64,000 nucleotides of DNA, taken from the NCBI GenBank assembly GCA_002368645.1, contig DFEE01000020.1:179320-243319 (forward strand), given 5' to 3'. The position numbers were made by a program, and so were the translations under genes. Below the pieces are notes generated by a model. The model searched no databases, was not told where the DNA came from, and worked only from the letters and a program-made list of their open reading frames with translations. How positions within the stretch are numbered: the first letter of the stretch is position 1; the number at the start of each line of letters is the position of its first letter. This stretch comes from Bacteroidales bacterium UBA3810 (GTDB lineage: Bacteria > Bacteroidota > Bacteroidia > Bacteroidales > Paludibacteraceae). Positions 16,990-25,897 of this stretch are shown here, piece by piece.

Positions 16990-18626
16990 AATACTTGGAA
17001 ATAGAAGAGTAGATAAATTCCGACTGCTATCAACGCGAGGCACCCGAGCACGATTAGGCACTTAGCCCAAAGCGGCAGACTCTTGTCGCGGAACGGATCG
17101 TTATTCTTAATGAGCGGGAACTTAGCCTGCGAGGTCAGTGTTACACCAAACGGCACATTCACGATTGCCTCTGCATTAATTGCCCAGCCATTGGCATTCA
17201 AAATAGGTGCTAAATTGCGGCGTCTTAACTTGAAGTACGCGAGCAACATCGACGGGCCCGAGATACACAGCAGGATGACAGCTATGATGATTAAGGTCTT
17301 CCACCAAGCGGTAGCAGCTATACCGGCGGCAACGGATGCAAGAGCGGAAGCTATCATGCCTAATCCCATGCCTATCGCAGCAAATATACCGGCGAACTTG
17401 GCTATATCAAAGGCCGGAGCTGCGGGTTTCTCACCTGTGGTTGCCGCTTTCTCGGCGTTCTCCGTGGAGGCCTTGAGATTATCCAAACTCTTGGCATCTT
17501 TCTCTGCTACGGACTTGTTAATCTTCTCACTCACCCAGTTGGCTAACTTGCGATACGGGGTCCAGAACGCCTGACGGATTGAAATCGGGTTATCGATAAT
17601 CTTGGTCACCACAGCGTCATAGTCGAGACCGGAACGGTCATAGAATATAGCGTTCTTGCCTACCGACAAATTATGTATATCGCCCTGAGTTACAGCCGCT
17701 ACAATGGACATCTTCTTGCCCTTGTTCTTATTCTCGCAGTCGCAGAACAATAGGTACATGCCGGACGCTCCTGCCTCGGCTGCCATCTTGCCGGCATCGG
17801 CTACACGCACGCATAATTCGCAGGCGCGCTGATCGATAACCAAGCGACCGGCTTGGAAATCAGCTTTCTTCTCAGGATTATAGAAATCTAATAATGATAC
17901 ATAATTCTTGAGTAATGTATAGAAATCGCGTTTGAGTTTCAAGAACTTAATCAGCGGTTGATACTCGCCCGTCGCCGCATTCACAGCCGCAGCATTATCT
18001 GCCGTAATCTGAGCCACTTCAGCCTCATAAGCCGCGATAGCAGCCTTCATTTTCTTCCACTCTGCCTCCTTAATCTTAGGTTCGGCCTCGGGATCGGCTA
18101 CCGCCAAACCCATTTTCTCCAATTCAGAAGCCCTGAACCACGCATCATAAGCCGCCTCATTCTCATGTACGGCTGCAATAATATCGGCTGCGTACGGAGC
18201 TTCGGGAAGCGCTTTCTGCTCAACGGCTATGCCCGCCACGGTATCTTGCACGGCTGAGAGAGCAACTGTCGCCTCTTTACCGGCAATCTTACGGGCGATG
18301 GTTGCCATTTGATTAGCTTCTGCGTTGTCCTCATTCATGTCCGCGATATTCACCACATCCGTTTCTTCCAACAATATATCGGGATTCTTAACCAGTGAGC
18401 AAAGCCACTCGGACGCCGCTATAACCTCGTCTATACGAATATGACTATCAGCATCAGTATCGATTATTTTGAGGGTATCCTCCGGAATTTCAAGACCCGT
18501 TGTCGGACAGGACAATACCGTCCACATTTTTTCATCCAACTCCCTCAAATGACGAAGATCTTCACCCTTCGATATAAGCACACGGGGGTTACCGCCAATC
18601 GTTGTGAAAGTAAATTTGTAAGCCAT
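16986..18626 (-). CDS. Conserved hypothetical membrane protein with an EF-hand-like loop
   Basis: A 546-residue protein of unrecognised function. It starts MAYKFTFTTIGGNPRVLI. The ATG is chosen because an upstream in-frame ATG lies next to the promoter. Residues 56-67, DTDADSHIRIDE, fit the DxDxDGxIxxxE calcium loop except that Ser replaces Gly. A long soluble, partly Ala/Glu-rich region follows, then a hydrophobic block around residues 420-480 (probably two helices) and a C-terminal helix (LIVLGCLALIAVGIYLLFYF). The lack of a signal peptide suggests the large domain is cytoplasmic. It is translationally coupled to nadC, but a shared role is not evident. Confidence 0.7.
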   Translation of the reverse strand: MAYKFTFTTIGGNPRVLISKGEDLRHLRELDEKMWTVLSCPTTGLEIPEDTLKIIDTDADSHIRIDEVIAASEWLCSLVKNPDILLEETDVVNIADMNEDNAEANQMATIARKIAGKEATVALSAVQDTVAGIAVEQKALPEAPYAADIIAAVHENEAAYDAWFRASELEKMGLAVADPEAEPKIKEAEWKKMKAAIAAYEAEVAQITADNAAAVNAATGEYQPLIKFLKLKRDFYTLLKNYVSLLDFYNPEKKADFQAGRLVIDQRACELCVRVADAGKMAAEAGASGMYLLFCDCENKNKGKKMSIVAAVTQGDIHNLSVGKNAIFYDRSGLDYDAVVTKIIDNPISIRQAFWTPYRKLANWVSEKINKSVAEKDAKSLDNLKASTENAEKAATTGEKPAAPAFDIAKFAGIFAAIGMGLGMIASALASVAAGIAATAWWKTLIIIAVILLCISGPSMLLAYFKLRRRNLAPILNANGWAINAEAIVNVPFGVTLTSQAKFPLIKNNDPFRDKSLPLWAKCLIVLGCLALIAVGIYLLFYFQVL

Positions 18627-18663
18627 AATGAATATTATTTTATGTTTTTTAACTAATTTGCCG

Positions 18664-18694
18664 CAAAAGTACAAAAATATTTGCACATTTCAAA
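18664..18694 (-). promoter_or_regulatory. Promoter of the EF-hand protein-nadC operon
   Basis: Minus strand TTTG (18694-18691), 19 nt, TACTTTTG (18671-18664). It shares bases with the divergent rpsA promoter. Confidence 0.65.
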
Positions 18695-18711
18695 ATAAAA
18701 TTGTAATTTTG
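18680..18711 (+). promoter_or_regulatory. rpsA promoter
   Basis: TTTG at 18680-18683 and TAATTTTG at 18704-18711, spacer 20 nt. It is interleaved with the minus-strand promoter. Confidence 0.65.
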
Positions 18712-18714
18712 CGC

Positions 18715-18852
18715 GCTTTTTCGGCAAAATCGCGAAAAAGGCTTTCGGTGGAGACTAACCACCTATGTTTAACCTACAACCCGAAAGGGTTTTAAACTAT
18801 GGGTAGCGCTAACCCGCGAGGCGAACGCAGACCATAGACCTGTTTAATTAAA
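18715..18852 (+). promoter_or_regulatory. Highly structured rpsA 5' leader
   Basis: About 135 nt with four predicted stems: CTTTTTCG (18716-18723) with CGAAAAAG (18733-18740); GGTGG (18747-18751) with CCACC (18759-18763); AACCC-GAAA-GGGTT (18778-18791), a GNRA tetraloop hairpin; and CTATGG (18797-18802) with CCATAG (18832-18837), closing an apparent branched domain. Ribosomal protein genes often carry autoregulatory leaders, so feedback by S1 is a reasonable inference. I could not assign it to a named RNA family. Confidence 0.5.
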
Positions 18853-20679
18853 ATGAAAGAGAATCTCTCTCTCCAGAACTTCGACTGGGATGCCTATGAG
18901 AAGGAATCGAAAGGCTCGAAAAATGAAGAACTTATTGCCAAGTATGACGCTACGCTCAGCAAAGTAAAAGCGAACGAAGTCGTTGAAGGCACCGTTACCT
19001 CTATTAACAAACGCGAAGTGGTCGTTAACGTTGGTTTCAAATCCGACGGTATCGTTCCTGCTGCCGAGTTCCGTTACAACCCGGACCTCAAAGTTGGCGA
19101 CAAAGTAGAGGTGTACATCGAGTCTCAAGAGGACAAAAAAGGACAACTCGTACTCTCACACAAAGAAGCGCGTGCTTCTCGTGCTTGGGATCGCGTTAAC
19201 GAAGCCTGCGAAAAAGGCGAAATCGTTACCGGCTACATCAAATGCCGCACCAAAGGTGGCATGATTGTGGATGTCCTCGGTATGGAAGCATTCCTCCCCG
19301 GCAGCCAAATCGATGTTAAACCCATCCGCGACTACGACATGTTCGTCGGCAAAACCATGGAATTTAAGATTGTTAAAGTCAATCAAGACTTCCGCAATGT
19401 CGTTGTTAGCCACAAGGCACTCATCGAGGCTGAACTCGAAGCTCGTAAACAAGAGATCGTTGGCAAACTTGAGAAAGGCCAAGTTCTCGAAGGTATCGTC
19501 AAGAACATCACCAACTATGGCGTATTCATTGACCTCGGTGGTGTTGACGGTCTTATCCACATCACTGACCTCTCTTGGGGTCGTGTTACCGATCCGAAGG
19601 ACATCGTTTCTCTCGACCAGAAGATTAACGTTGTTATCCTTGACTTCGATGAGGAGAAGAAACGTATTGCTCTCGGCTTGAAGCAACTCACTCCGCATCC
19701 TTGGGATGCACTTGACCCCAACCTCAAAGTGGGTGACAAGGTACATGGTAAAGTGGTTGTTATGGCTGACTACGGCGCATTCGTTGAGATTAGCGAAGGC
19801 GTTGAAGGACTCATCCACGTTTCTGAAATGTCTTGGAGCCAGCACCTCCGTTCCGCTTACGACTTCTTGAAAGTCGGCGACGAAGTTGATGCTGTTATTC
19901 TGACTCTCGACCGCGAAGAGCGCAAAATGTCTCTCGGCATGAAACAACTCAAAGAAGATCCTTGGCAAACCATCGAAACCAAGTATGCCGTTGGTACACG
20001 CCACCTCGCTAAAGTGCGCAACTTCACCAACTTCGGCGTATTTGTTGAAATCGAAGAAGGCGTTGACGGACTGATTCACATCTCCGACCTCAGCTGGACC
20101 AAGAAAATCAAACACCCCAATGAGTTTACGCAAATCGGCGCGCAAATCGAAGTCGTTGTTCTCGAAATCGATAAGGAGAACCGCCGCCTCAGCTTAGGAC
20201 ACAAACAACTCGAGGACAATCCGTGGGAGGAACTCGAAGCCAAATTCGGCATCGACACCATCATTGACGGTAAGGTTCTGGAAATCACCGATAAGGGTGC
20301 GACCGTTTCTCTGGAAGACGGCGTAGAAGGTTTCTGCACCAGCCGCCACCTCCAGAAGGAAGACAAATCGGCTGTGGCAGTTGGAGACGTTCTGCCATTC
20401 CGCGTAATCGAGTTCAATAAGGACGCTAAACGCATCCTGCTCAGCCACCTCCGCACTTGGGAGGAGCGCAAAGAGGCTCCTGCTAAAGAAGCTAAAGCTC
20501 CTAAGAAAGAAGCCGCACCTGCTGCTGTGCAACTCGAGAAAGCTACTCTCGGTGACCTCGACGTCTTGGCAAACCTCAAGGCTGAAATGGAAGAAGCTGC
20601 TGCTCCTGCCAAACCCGCCAAAAAGGCTGCTGCTAAGAAAACCGCTAAAAAGGACGAAACTGAAGAAGCTGCTGAGTAA
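18853..20679 (+). CDS. rpsA: 30S ribosomal protein S1
   Basis: A 608-residue RNA-binding protein with six S1 domains, beginning near residues 40 (VVEGTVTSINKREVVVNV), 120 (IVTGYIKCRTKGGMIVDV), 213 (VLEGIVKNITNYGVFIDL), 298 (VHGKVVVMADYGAFVEI), 385 (HLAKVRNFTNFGVFVEI) and 470 (IIDGKVLEITDKGATVSL). Domains 3-5 carry the strongest GLIHxxxLSW-type motifs. The tail from about residue 540 is rich in Lys, Ala and Glu. S1 helps mRNA bind to the 30S subunit, which matters in a phylum that rarely uses Shine-Dalgarno sites. A terminator lies at 20796-20828. Confidence 0.97.
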   Translation: MKENLSLQNFDWDAYEKESKGSKNEELIAKYDATLSKVKANEVVEGTVTSINKREVVVNVGFKSDGIVPAAEFRYNPDLKVGDKVEVYIESQEDKKGQLVLSHKEARASRAWDRVNEACEKGEIVTGYIKCRTKGGMIVDVLGMEAFLPGSQIDVKPIRDYDMFVGKTMEFKIVKVNQDFRNVVVSHKALIEAELEARKQEIVGKLEKGQVLEGIVKNITNYGVFIDLGGVDGLIHITDLSWGRVTDPKDIVSLDQKINVVILDFDEEKKRIALGLKQLTPHPWDALDPNLKVGDKVHGKVVVMADYGAFVEISEGVEGLIHVSEMSWSQHLRSAYDFLKVGDEVDAVILTLDREERKMSLGMKQLKEDPWQTIETKYAVGTRHLAKVRNFTNFGVFVEIEEGVDGLIHISDLSWTKKIKHPNEFTQIGAQIEVVVLEIDKENRRLSLGHKQLEDNPWEELEAKFGIDTIIDGKVLEITDKGATVSLEDGVEGFCTSRHLQKEDKSAVAVGDVLPFRVIEFNKDAKRILLSHLRTWEERKEAPAKEAKAPKKEAAPAAVQLEKATLGDLDVLANLKAEMEEAAAPAKPAKKAAAKKTAKKDETEEAAE

Positions 20680-20695
20680 GAACATGCTCGCTTAA

Positions 20696-20779
20696 ATTGA
20701 GTAGTCACTACCCTGGTAAACAGAGCAAGCCACTACTCAATTACTTTGAGCAAATAACTACTCAATTACTTTGAGCAAG
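20696..20779. repeat. Repeated ACTACTCAAT motifs after rpsA
   Basis: The 22-nt unit starting ACTACTCAATTACTTTGAGC occurs twice, about 26 nt apart. An inverted copy of its first half (ATTGAGTAGT, 20697-20706) lies just upstream and could form a stem with either copy. Confidence 0.75.
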
Positions 20780-20795
20780 TTCACTTTCAGTTAAA

Positions 20796-20828
20796 AAAGG
20801 AGTTCAACTTTTCGGTTGAGCTCCTTTC
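20796..20828 (+). terminator. rpsA terminator
   Basis: GGAGTTCAAC (20799-20808) pairs with GTTGAGCTCC (20815-20824) around TTTTCG, with one G-U pair. An A-run flanks the left and T-rich sequence the right. Confidence 0.8.
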
Positions 20829-20993
20829 TCTATGCTGTTCCACTACCTAACGCCACCTATTTTTCACACTTCCGCTAATCTCCGATCCCCCTCCGCTTAT
20901 CTGCCCTGACGGTAACGGGACCACAACGGGACCACTCCGAACCCTCAACGTATTCCACGTTATAGATCCGTTATGGATCCGGCTTCGATATCC

Positions 20994-22778
20994 CTACATT
21001 CTTTCCGGCATCTCAATACCGAGCAACGAGAATGCACTCCGTAACACCTTGGCGACACTCGCGCTCAATGTGATTCGCAAAGCACGTATAGCCTCATCTG
21101 TTTCGTTCAAAATAGAATAATCGTGATAGAAGCTATTAAAATCGCAAGCCAAAGCATAGGCATAATTGCATAGCACTGCAGGACTGAAGTCATCTCCGGC
21201 TTGTTTTACCGCAGCAGGGAACTCCGTCAAACGCTGAATCAGTGCCAGTTCCTTGGAATTGATAGGGCGTAGAGGCTGCACAGCCGCTGTCACTGGCGAC
21301 ACGGCAGCTGCCTTACGTAGCACGGACTGGATGCGGGCATACGTATATTGGATAAAGGGACCTGTATTACCATTGAAATCAATAGACTCTTCCGGATTAA
21401 AGAGCATATTTTTCCTCGGATCAACCTTAAGAATAAAGTACTTCAATGCGCCGAGTCCGACTTTGCGCGCAATCTCGTTAGCCTCCTCTTCCGTCACATC
21501 GGGTAAGGTATTGACCTTGTCGCGGCTGATTGCACGGGCATCGTCTATCATCTTCTCCATCAAGTCGTCTGCATCAACCACAGTACCTTCACGGCTCTTC
21601 ATCTTGCCGTTAGGCAACTCGACCATACCGTAACTGAAGTGAACCAACTCCTTGCCGAAGGGGAAGCCCAAACGGTCTAATAGTATCGACAACACCTTAA
21701 AGTGATATTCCTGCTCATTACCCACTACATAAACCATCTTATCAATGGGATAGTCCTGGAATCGCAATTTAGCAGTACCTATATCTTGAGTCATATAGAC
21801 GGAAGTACCGTCCGAGCGCAGAAGCAGTTTCTCGTCCAGGCCGTCTTTGGTCAAATCAGCCCAAACGGACCCGTCGGGTCTGCGGTAGAATAAGCCTTCT
21901 TCCAATCCGCGTTCCACTTCCTCTTTACCTTCCAAGTAAGTATTGGATTCATAATAAATCTTATCAAAGCCGACACCCATCTGTTTGTAGGTCTCGTCGA
22001 AGCCGGCATAGACCCAGTCGTTCATTTGTTTCCATAATGCGCGTACTTCGGGATCGCCTTGCTCCCATTTGAGTAGCATTGCTTGAGCTTCCTTGATAAG
22101 AGGAGCCTCTTTCTTCGCCTCCTCCTCATTCATACCCTGCGCTTTCAACTCCTCTATCTGCTTCTTGTACTCCTTATCAAAGCGCACATAGTAGTCACCT
22201 ATAAGGTGGTCACCCTTCTTACCGGACGATTCGGGCGTCTCGCCGTTACCGAACTTTTGCCAGGCTAACATGGACTTGCAGATATGGATACCCCTGTCAT
22301 TGACGATATTGGTTTTAACAACCTTCCAGCCGTTTGCCTCTTCTATCTTGGCGATGGCATAACCCAACAGGTTATTCCTTACATGCCCTAAATGCAGGGG
22401 TTTATTGGTGTTGGGGGACGAATATTCCACCATCATCAGTTTGCCGTTCGCGGCTTGAAAACCATACTTCTCATCGCCGGCAATGGTCTCTAATTGATGC
22501 AGCCAATAACTCGTTGCCACCGAGAGATTCAGGAATCCCTGGACGGCATTGAATTTCTCTATCTCGGTACTGTTTTTAACAATATATTCGCCTATCTCTT
22601 GAGCAACTTGGACCGGAGCTTTGCGGGCTGCTTTTACGAATGGAAATACCACCACTGTCACCTGACCTTCAAACTCAGGACGGGTCTTTTGGAGTTGAAT
22701 CATCGCCTCCGTTGCCTCTAAGCCATATAACTCTTTGACCGCAGCAAGGATAATGGGATATAAAAATTGATAGTTCAT
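20994..22778 (-). CDS. argS: Arginyl-tRNA synthetase
   Basis: A 594-residue class Ia synthetase. The N-terminal Arg_tRNA_synt_N domain leads to the HIGH-type motif SPNTNKPLHLGH (HLGH at residues 129-132). The KMSKS-equivalent loop is LPNGKMKSREGTVV, and a C-terminal DALR anticodon-binding domain ends LLGIEMPERM. A low-complexity stretch at about residues 489-505 (AAAVSPVTAAVQPLRPI) sits between the catalytic and DALR parts and is encoded by DNA resembling the GC-rich dispersed element in antisense orientation. It is last in the run of minus-strand genes starting at 27544. Confidence 0.97.
   Translation of the reverse strand: MNYQFLYPIILAAVKELYGLEATEAMIQLQKTRPEFEGQVTVVVFPFVKAARKAPVQVAQEIGEYIVKNSTEIEKFNAVQGFLNLSVATSYWLHQLETIAGDEKYGFQAANGKLMMVEYSSPNTNKPLHLGHVRNNLLGYAIAKIEEANGWKVVKTNIVNDRGIHICKSMLAWQKFGNGETPESSGKKGDHLIGDYYVRFDKEYKKQIEELKAQGMNEEEAKKEAPLIKEAQAMLLKWEQGDPEVRALWKQMNDWVYAGFDETYKQMGVGFDKIYYESNTYLEGKEEVERGLEEGLFYRRPDGSVWADLTKDGLDEKLLLRSDGTSVYMTQDIGTAKLRFQDYPIDKMVYVVGNEQEYHFKVLSILLDRLGFPFGKELVHFSYGMVELPNGKMKSREGTVVDADDLMEKMIDDARAISRDKVNTLPDVTEEEANEIARKVGLGALKYFILKVDPRKNMLFNPEESIDFNGNTGPFIQYTYARIQSVLRKAAAVSPVTAAVQPLRPINSKELALIQRLTEFPAAVKQAGDDFSPAVLCNYAYALACDFNSFYHDYSILNETDEAIRALRITLSASVAKVLRSAFSLLGIEMPERM
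21266..21305 (+). repeat. GC-rich dispersed element, diverged copy (antisense within argS)
   Basis: The plus strand has GGCTGCACAG followed by GACACGGCA. Against the intergenic copy at 39063-39097 (reverse complement), about 26 of 33 positions agree, with 10 of 10 in the first block. The match is weaker than between the intergenic copies, so this assignment is tentative. Confidence 0.4.
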
Positions 22779-22787
22779 AATGCCAAT

Positions 22788-24596
22788 TTACTTTTCAATA
22801 GGAGTACACTTATTCTTGAGCCAAGCCGCTTCGTCAGGACTCAATCTATCCGCCACCTCTTTATATACGCGCGCGTGATAAGCATTGAGCCATTCTTTCT
22901 CAGAGTCGGTCAACATGGACATCTCCATCAGTCGCTTGTCATAGTAACATAGCGTAAGAGTTTCAAACTCATAGTATTGCTCCCCTGTTGAGTGCTCAAA
23001 AGCAGGAGCATCCACCACCGTCACAAGGTTCTCTATACGGATTCCGTATTCGTTGGTGCGATAGATACCCGGTTCATCAGAGAATACATTTCCTTTCCGC
23101 ATCGGGTTGGGATTATTGTCGGTTCGGATATTGGCGGGACCTTCATGACAACCCATGAAATGCCCTACGCCATGACCCGTTCCGTGCCCGTAAGTGACAC
23201 CCTCAGTCCACATAAACTGGTGAGCCAATACATCCAACTGATTTCCACGAGTACCTTTGGGAAAACGTGCTTTCGCTAATGCGATATGCCCTTTCAGGAC
23301 AAGCGTATAATCGCGCTTTACCTGCTCAGGAATAGCGTCCTCTTCCCCTATCCATATAGTACGGGTAATATCGGTTGTGCCGTCTAAATATTGTCCGCCG
23401 GAATCCAAAAGCAACACACCATTGGTATCTATCTTGGCACATTCACCCGGCTCGGCATGATAATGCACGATAGCACCGTTGCCCTTCCAGCCGGCAATCG
23501 TCGCAAAGGATTCGTCTGTAAAGTGCTTACCCATAGCCCTAAACTCATGCAACTTATCAGCTAACGTTATCTCGTCTTGGGGTGTTTGGAAAGCCTCCTC
23601 TTCGAGCCACTTGAAAAAGCGTGTCAGCGCCACGGCATCTACCTTCATGGCTTCACGTTCACCGTTGAGTTCCACTTCGTTCTTCACCGACATCATCACT
23701 TGAAGCGGCGAAGGGCTCACATTCACACGGCGGGCTACTGCGGGATTGATAGCCTCATAGAGAGCTTCGTTGGTACGCGCACCGTCATATAGTATCGCCT
23801 TCGCGTTCAGCCTCTTAAGTGCATCAAACACCGCTTCATAAGGCATAACTGCTATACCTTTGGCGGCTAATGCACTGCAGGTTTCTGCATTCAATTTACG
23901 GGAATCGATGAACAACGTCGCCTTATCCTCTTCCACTACGGCATAACTGATAACACAAGGCGTGTAATCCACATCGGTACCTCGCACATTAAATAGCCAG
24001 CCAATCTCATCAAGAGCGGCAATAACCATCGCCTCACAGCGGCGTTCCTTGAGCGCGGCCCTTAGACGAGCAAGTTTGTTCTCTACCGTTTCGCCCGCAT
24101 ACGCATCATCGTAGATATAGAGAGGATTCATCGGAATCTCCGGACGCCCTTCCGTCCACAAGGGACGAATCAAATCGAGCGATTGAATCGCTATATCTCC
24201 ATCGGCAAGGGTATCTCTTAATGCCCGGAAGGCATTGACTGAATACATTTCAGGATTAACGCCTACCGTAATAGGAGCCGCAGCATATTGCCCGACAAGC
24301 CATTCCTCTATAGTCGGGCAATCAATATCCGACTCTCGCATCAACTCAACCGTCGTGTCTGCCAGTTCTTTTTCTGCCTGTAAGTAGTAACGGCTATCGG
24401 TCCATAACAACGCCTTGTCAAGGGTAATAACTGCCGTACCGGTTTCACCTAAAAAACCGCTTATCCAATTCATCTCACCCCAGTGCGGAGCCATATACTC
24501 CGACGCATGAGGGTCATTACCCGGAATAATATATGCACCAATCCGATGCTCTTTCATCAGCGCACGCAGCGCTGCCAAACGTTCTATTATCTTCAT
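22788..24596 (-). CDS. pepP: Xaa-Pro aminopeptidase (M24B, three-domain type)
   Basis: A 602-residue metallopeptidase removing N-terminal residues before proline. It has two creatinase-like N-terminal domains (MKIIERLAALRALMKEH through about residue 300) and a pita-bread catalytic domain. The metal ligands are visible: two Asp in LLLDSGGQYLDGTTDITR, His in YGHGTGHGVGHF, Glu in FSDEPGIYRT and Glu in GIRIENLV. Its size matches the eukaryotic-like XPNPEP1 type rather than the roughly 440-residue E. coli PepP. There is no signal peptide, so it is cytoplasmic. It is separated from the M23 gene by a block of short decamer repeats. Confidence 0.93.
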   Translation of the reverse strand: MKIIERLAALRALMKEHRIGAYIIPGNDPHASEYMAPHWGEMNWISGFLGETGTAVITLDKALLWTDSRYYLQAEKELADTTVELMRESDIDCPTIEEWLVGQYAAAPITVGVNPEMYSVNAFRALRDTLADGDIAIQSLDLIRPLWTEGRPEIPMNPLYIYDDAYAGETVENKLARLRAALKERRCEAMVIAALDEIGWLFNVRGTDVDYTPCVISYAVVEEDKATLFIDSRKLNAETCSALAAKGIAVMPYEAVFDALKRLNAKAILYDGARTNEALYEAINPAVARRVNVSPSPLQVMMSVKNEVELNGEREAMKVDAVALTRFFKWLEEEAFQTPQDEITLADKLHEFRAMGKHFTDESFATIAGWKGNGAIVHYHAEPGECAKIDTNGVLLLDSGGQYLDGTTDITRTIWIGEEDAIPEQVKRDYTLVLKGHIALAKARFPKGTRGNQLDVLAHQFMWTEGVTYGHGTGHGVGHFMGCHEGPANIRTDNNPNPMRKGNVFSDEPGIYRTNEYGIRIENLVTVVDAPAFEHSTGEQYYEFETLTLCYYDKRLMEMSMLTDSEKEWLNAYHARVYKEVADRLSPDEAAWLKNKCTPIEK

Positions 24597-24615
24597 ATTC
24601 TATCTTTGTTTCTTG

Positions 24616-24672
24616 GTCTCCTGGCATCCTGGTCACCCGGTATCCTGACATCCCGGGCACCTGGCATCCCGC
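24616..24672 (-). repeat. Decamer repeat block 1
   Basis: About six degenerate 8-10-nt units (CTGGCATC, CTGGTCACC, CGGTATC, CTGACATCC, CGGGCACC) between pepP and the M23 gene, reaching the M23 stop codon. On the coding strand they read CCAGGATGCC-like. Confidence 0.75.
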
Positions 24673-25884
24673 CTACAACACACCTAACTTCTCCCTATAT
24701 CCGCTCACCACGCTGTCAAACTCAGCCTTATAGGCAGCCGGCACCGGCTCCACAGGAGGCGACTCCAACTTAAGCGGATCCACGGGAGTGTCGTTCTTCC
24801 ATACCCGGAAATCAAGGTGAGGACCCGTGGACGCACCGGTCGAACCGACATAACCTATCACTTCGCCTTGGCGGACATGTTTACCCACCTTTAATCCCTT
24901 CGCATATTTGCTTAGATGCAGATAAGCGGTAGTATAGGTCGAGTTATGCTTGATCTTAATGGTATTACCACCACCACCTTTATAGGCTGCGAAGGTTACA
25001 ACGCCGTCACCCAATGCCACGACAGGCGTTCCTGCCGGAGCCGCATAATCCACACCGGTATGCGGTCTGACAGTCTTATAGATAGGGTGCTTACGGGCAT
25101 AAGTGAAATGCGACGAGATACGTTTATAGTTAAGTGGGGCTTTCAAGAACGCCTTACGCAATGATTTACCCTCACCATCGAAATAGGAGTGAATATCCCC
25201 CGCCTCGAAATAATAGGCTTCTTGCCATGCGCGAGCGTGGTAGAATTGGGCAGCATAAATTCTTCCTATTCCAATACGGGTATTGTCCACAAAACTTTCG
25301 TCATAATAAACGCGAATCGAATCCCCCTTCTGCAATCCGAAGAAGTCTATGGTCCATGCATAAATCTCGGATAGTTCCAGTGCCAGTTCTACCGGCAGGT
25401 TATTATCCACCATAGCATTCCACAAGGACGACTCAATCACAGCCTGAGCTTGACGCGATTGATAGGTGACCGGCTTCGTTTGACGCTCAATGTGCACGGG
25501 GTCTGTCAAATGGAATACCGCCGCCTCGCGGATAGAAGGTTTATAGATAAAGAAACATAACTGTTCCACACCTGTTGTATCAGCCTGATATAGTGCCAGA
25601 TATTGTTTCCCTGCACGGATTGAGCGTACATCAAAGCTATCGCGCGGAAGCAACATAATCTGAGTCTGCTGACGCGCCGTAGCACCACAGCGATTGAGAA
25701 TGCCGCCTAACGTCTCACCCTCACGGACATAACCGGTATCAATCCGGAATGAATCAATCGCTAATCCATACTCGTACCGCACCGGCTCTGCCTGCTGTTC
25801 CTCTTCGGCTGGAGCACTATTCTTTTTACAACTGACTACGAGTGCCACCATGACACCCAATAAGTATATCACGTATTTTTTCAT
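24673..25884 (-). CDS. M23-family (LytM-like) peptidase lipoprotein
   Basis: A 403-residue protein with the lipoprotein signal MKKYVIYLLGVMVALVVSC. A middle domain resembles the OapA/LysM-like region of Bacteroidota M23 proteins. The C-terminal M23 domain has HTGVDYAAPAGTPVVALGDG with His and Asp zinc ligands, TAYLHLSKYAKG, and GPHLDFRVWKN. The last motif is usually GPHLHF, so the final zinc-ligand His is Asp here. It is either a murein endopeptidase of a variant subfamily or a non-catalytic activator. The start is the only one with a signal peptide; the open frame upstream runs through repeat DNA. Confidence 0.88.
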   Translation of the reverse strand: MKKYVIYLLGVMVALVVSCKKNSAPAEEEQQAEPVRYEYGLAIDSFRIDTGYVREGETLGGILNRCGATARQQTQIMLLPRDSFDVRSIRAGKQYLALYQADTTGVEQLCFFIYKPSIREAAVFHLTDPVHIERQTKPVTYQSRQAQAVIESSLWNAMVDNNLPVELALELSEIYAWTIDFFGLQKGDSIRVYYDESFVDNTRIGIGRIYAAQFYHARAWQEAYYFEAGDIHSYFDGEGKSLRKAFLKAPLNYKRISSHFTYARKHPIYKTVRPHTGVDYAAPAGTPVVALGDGVVTFAAYKGGGGNTIKIKHNSTYTTAYLHLSKYAKGLKVGKHVRQGEVIGYVGSTGASTGPHLDFRVWKNDTPVDPLKLESPPVEPVPAAYKAEFDSVVSGYREKLGVL

Positions 25885-25897
25885 CTCTATTATAATT

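Larger units (their letters stand above)
20680..20993. other. Convergent intergenic region between rpsA and argS
   Basis: No gene seen. It holds a duplicated motif related to an inverted copy (20696-20779), the rpsA terminator, and short direct repeats ACGGGACCAC (about 20915-20937) and GATCCGTTATGGATCCGG (about 20966-20982). Confidence 0.6.

Noticed and set aside
19156..20145. Long antisense ORF (329 codons) opposite rpsA
   Set aside because: It mirrors the S1 repeats; codon bias of the sense gene keeps this frame open.
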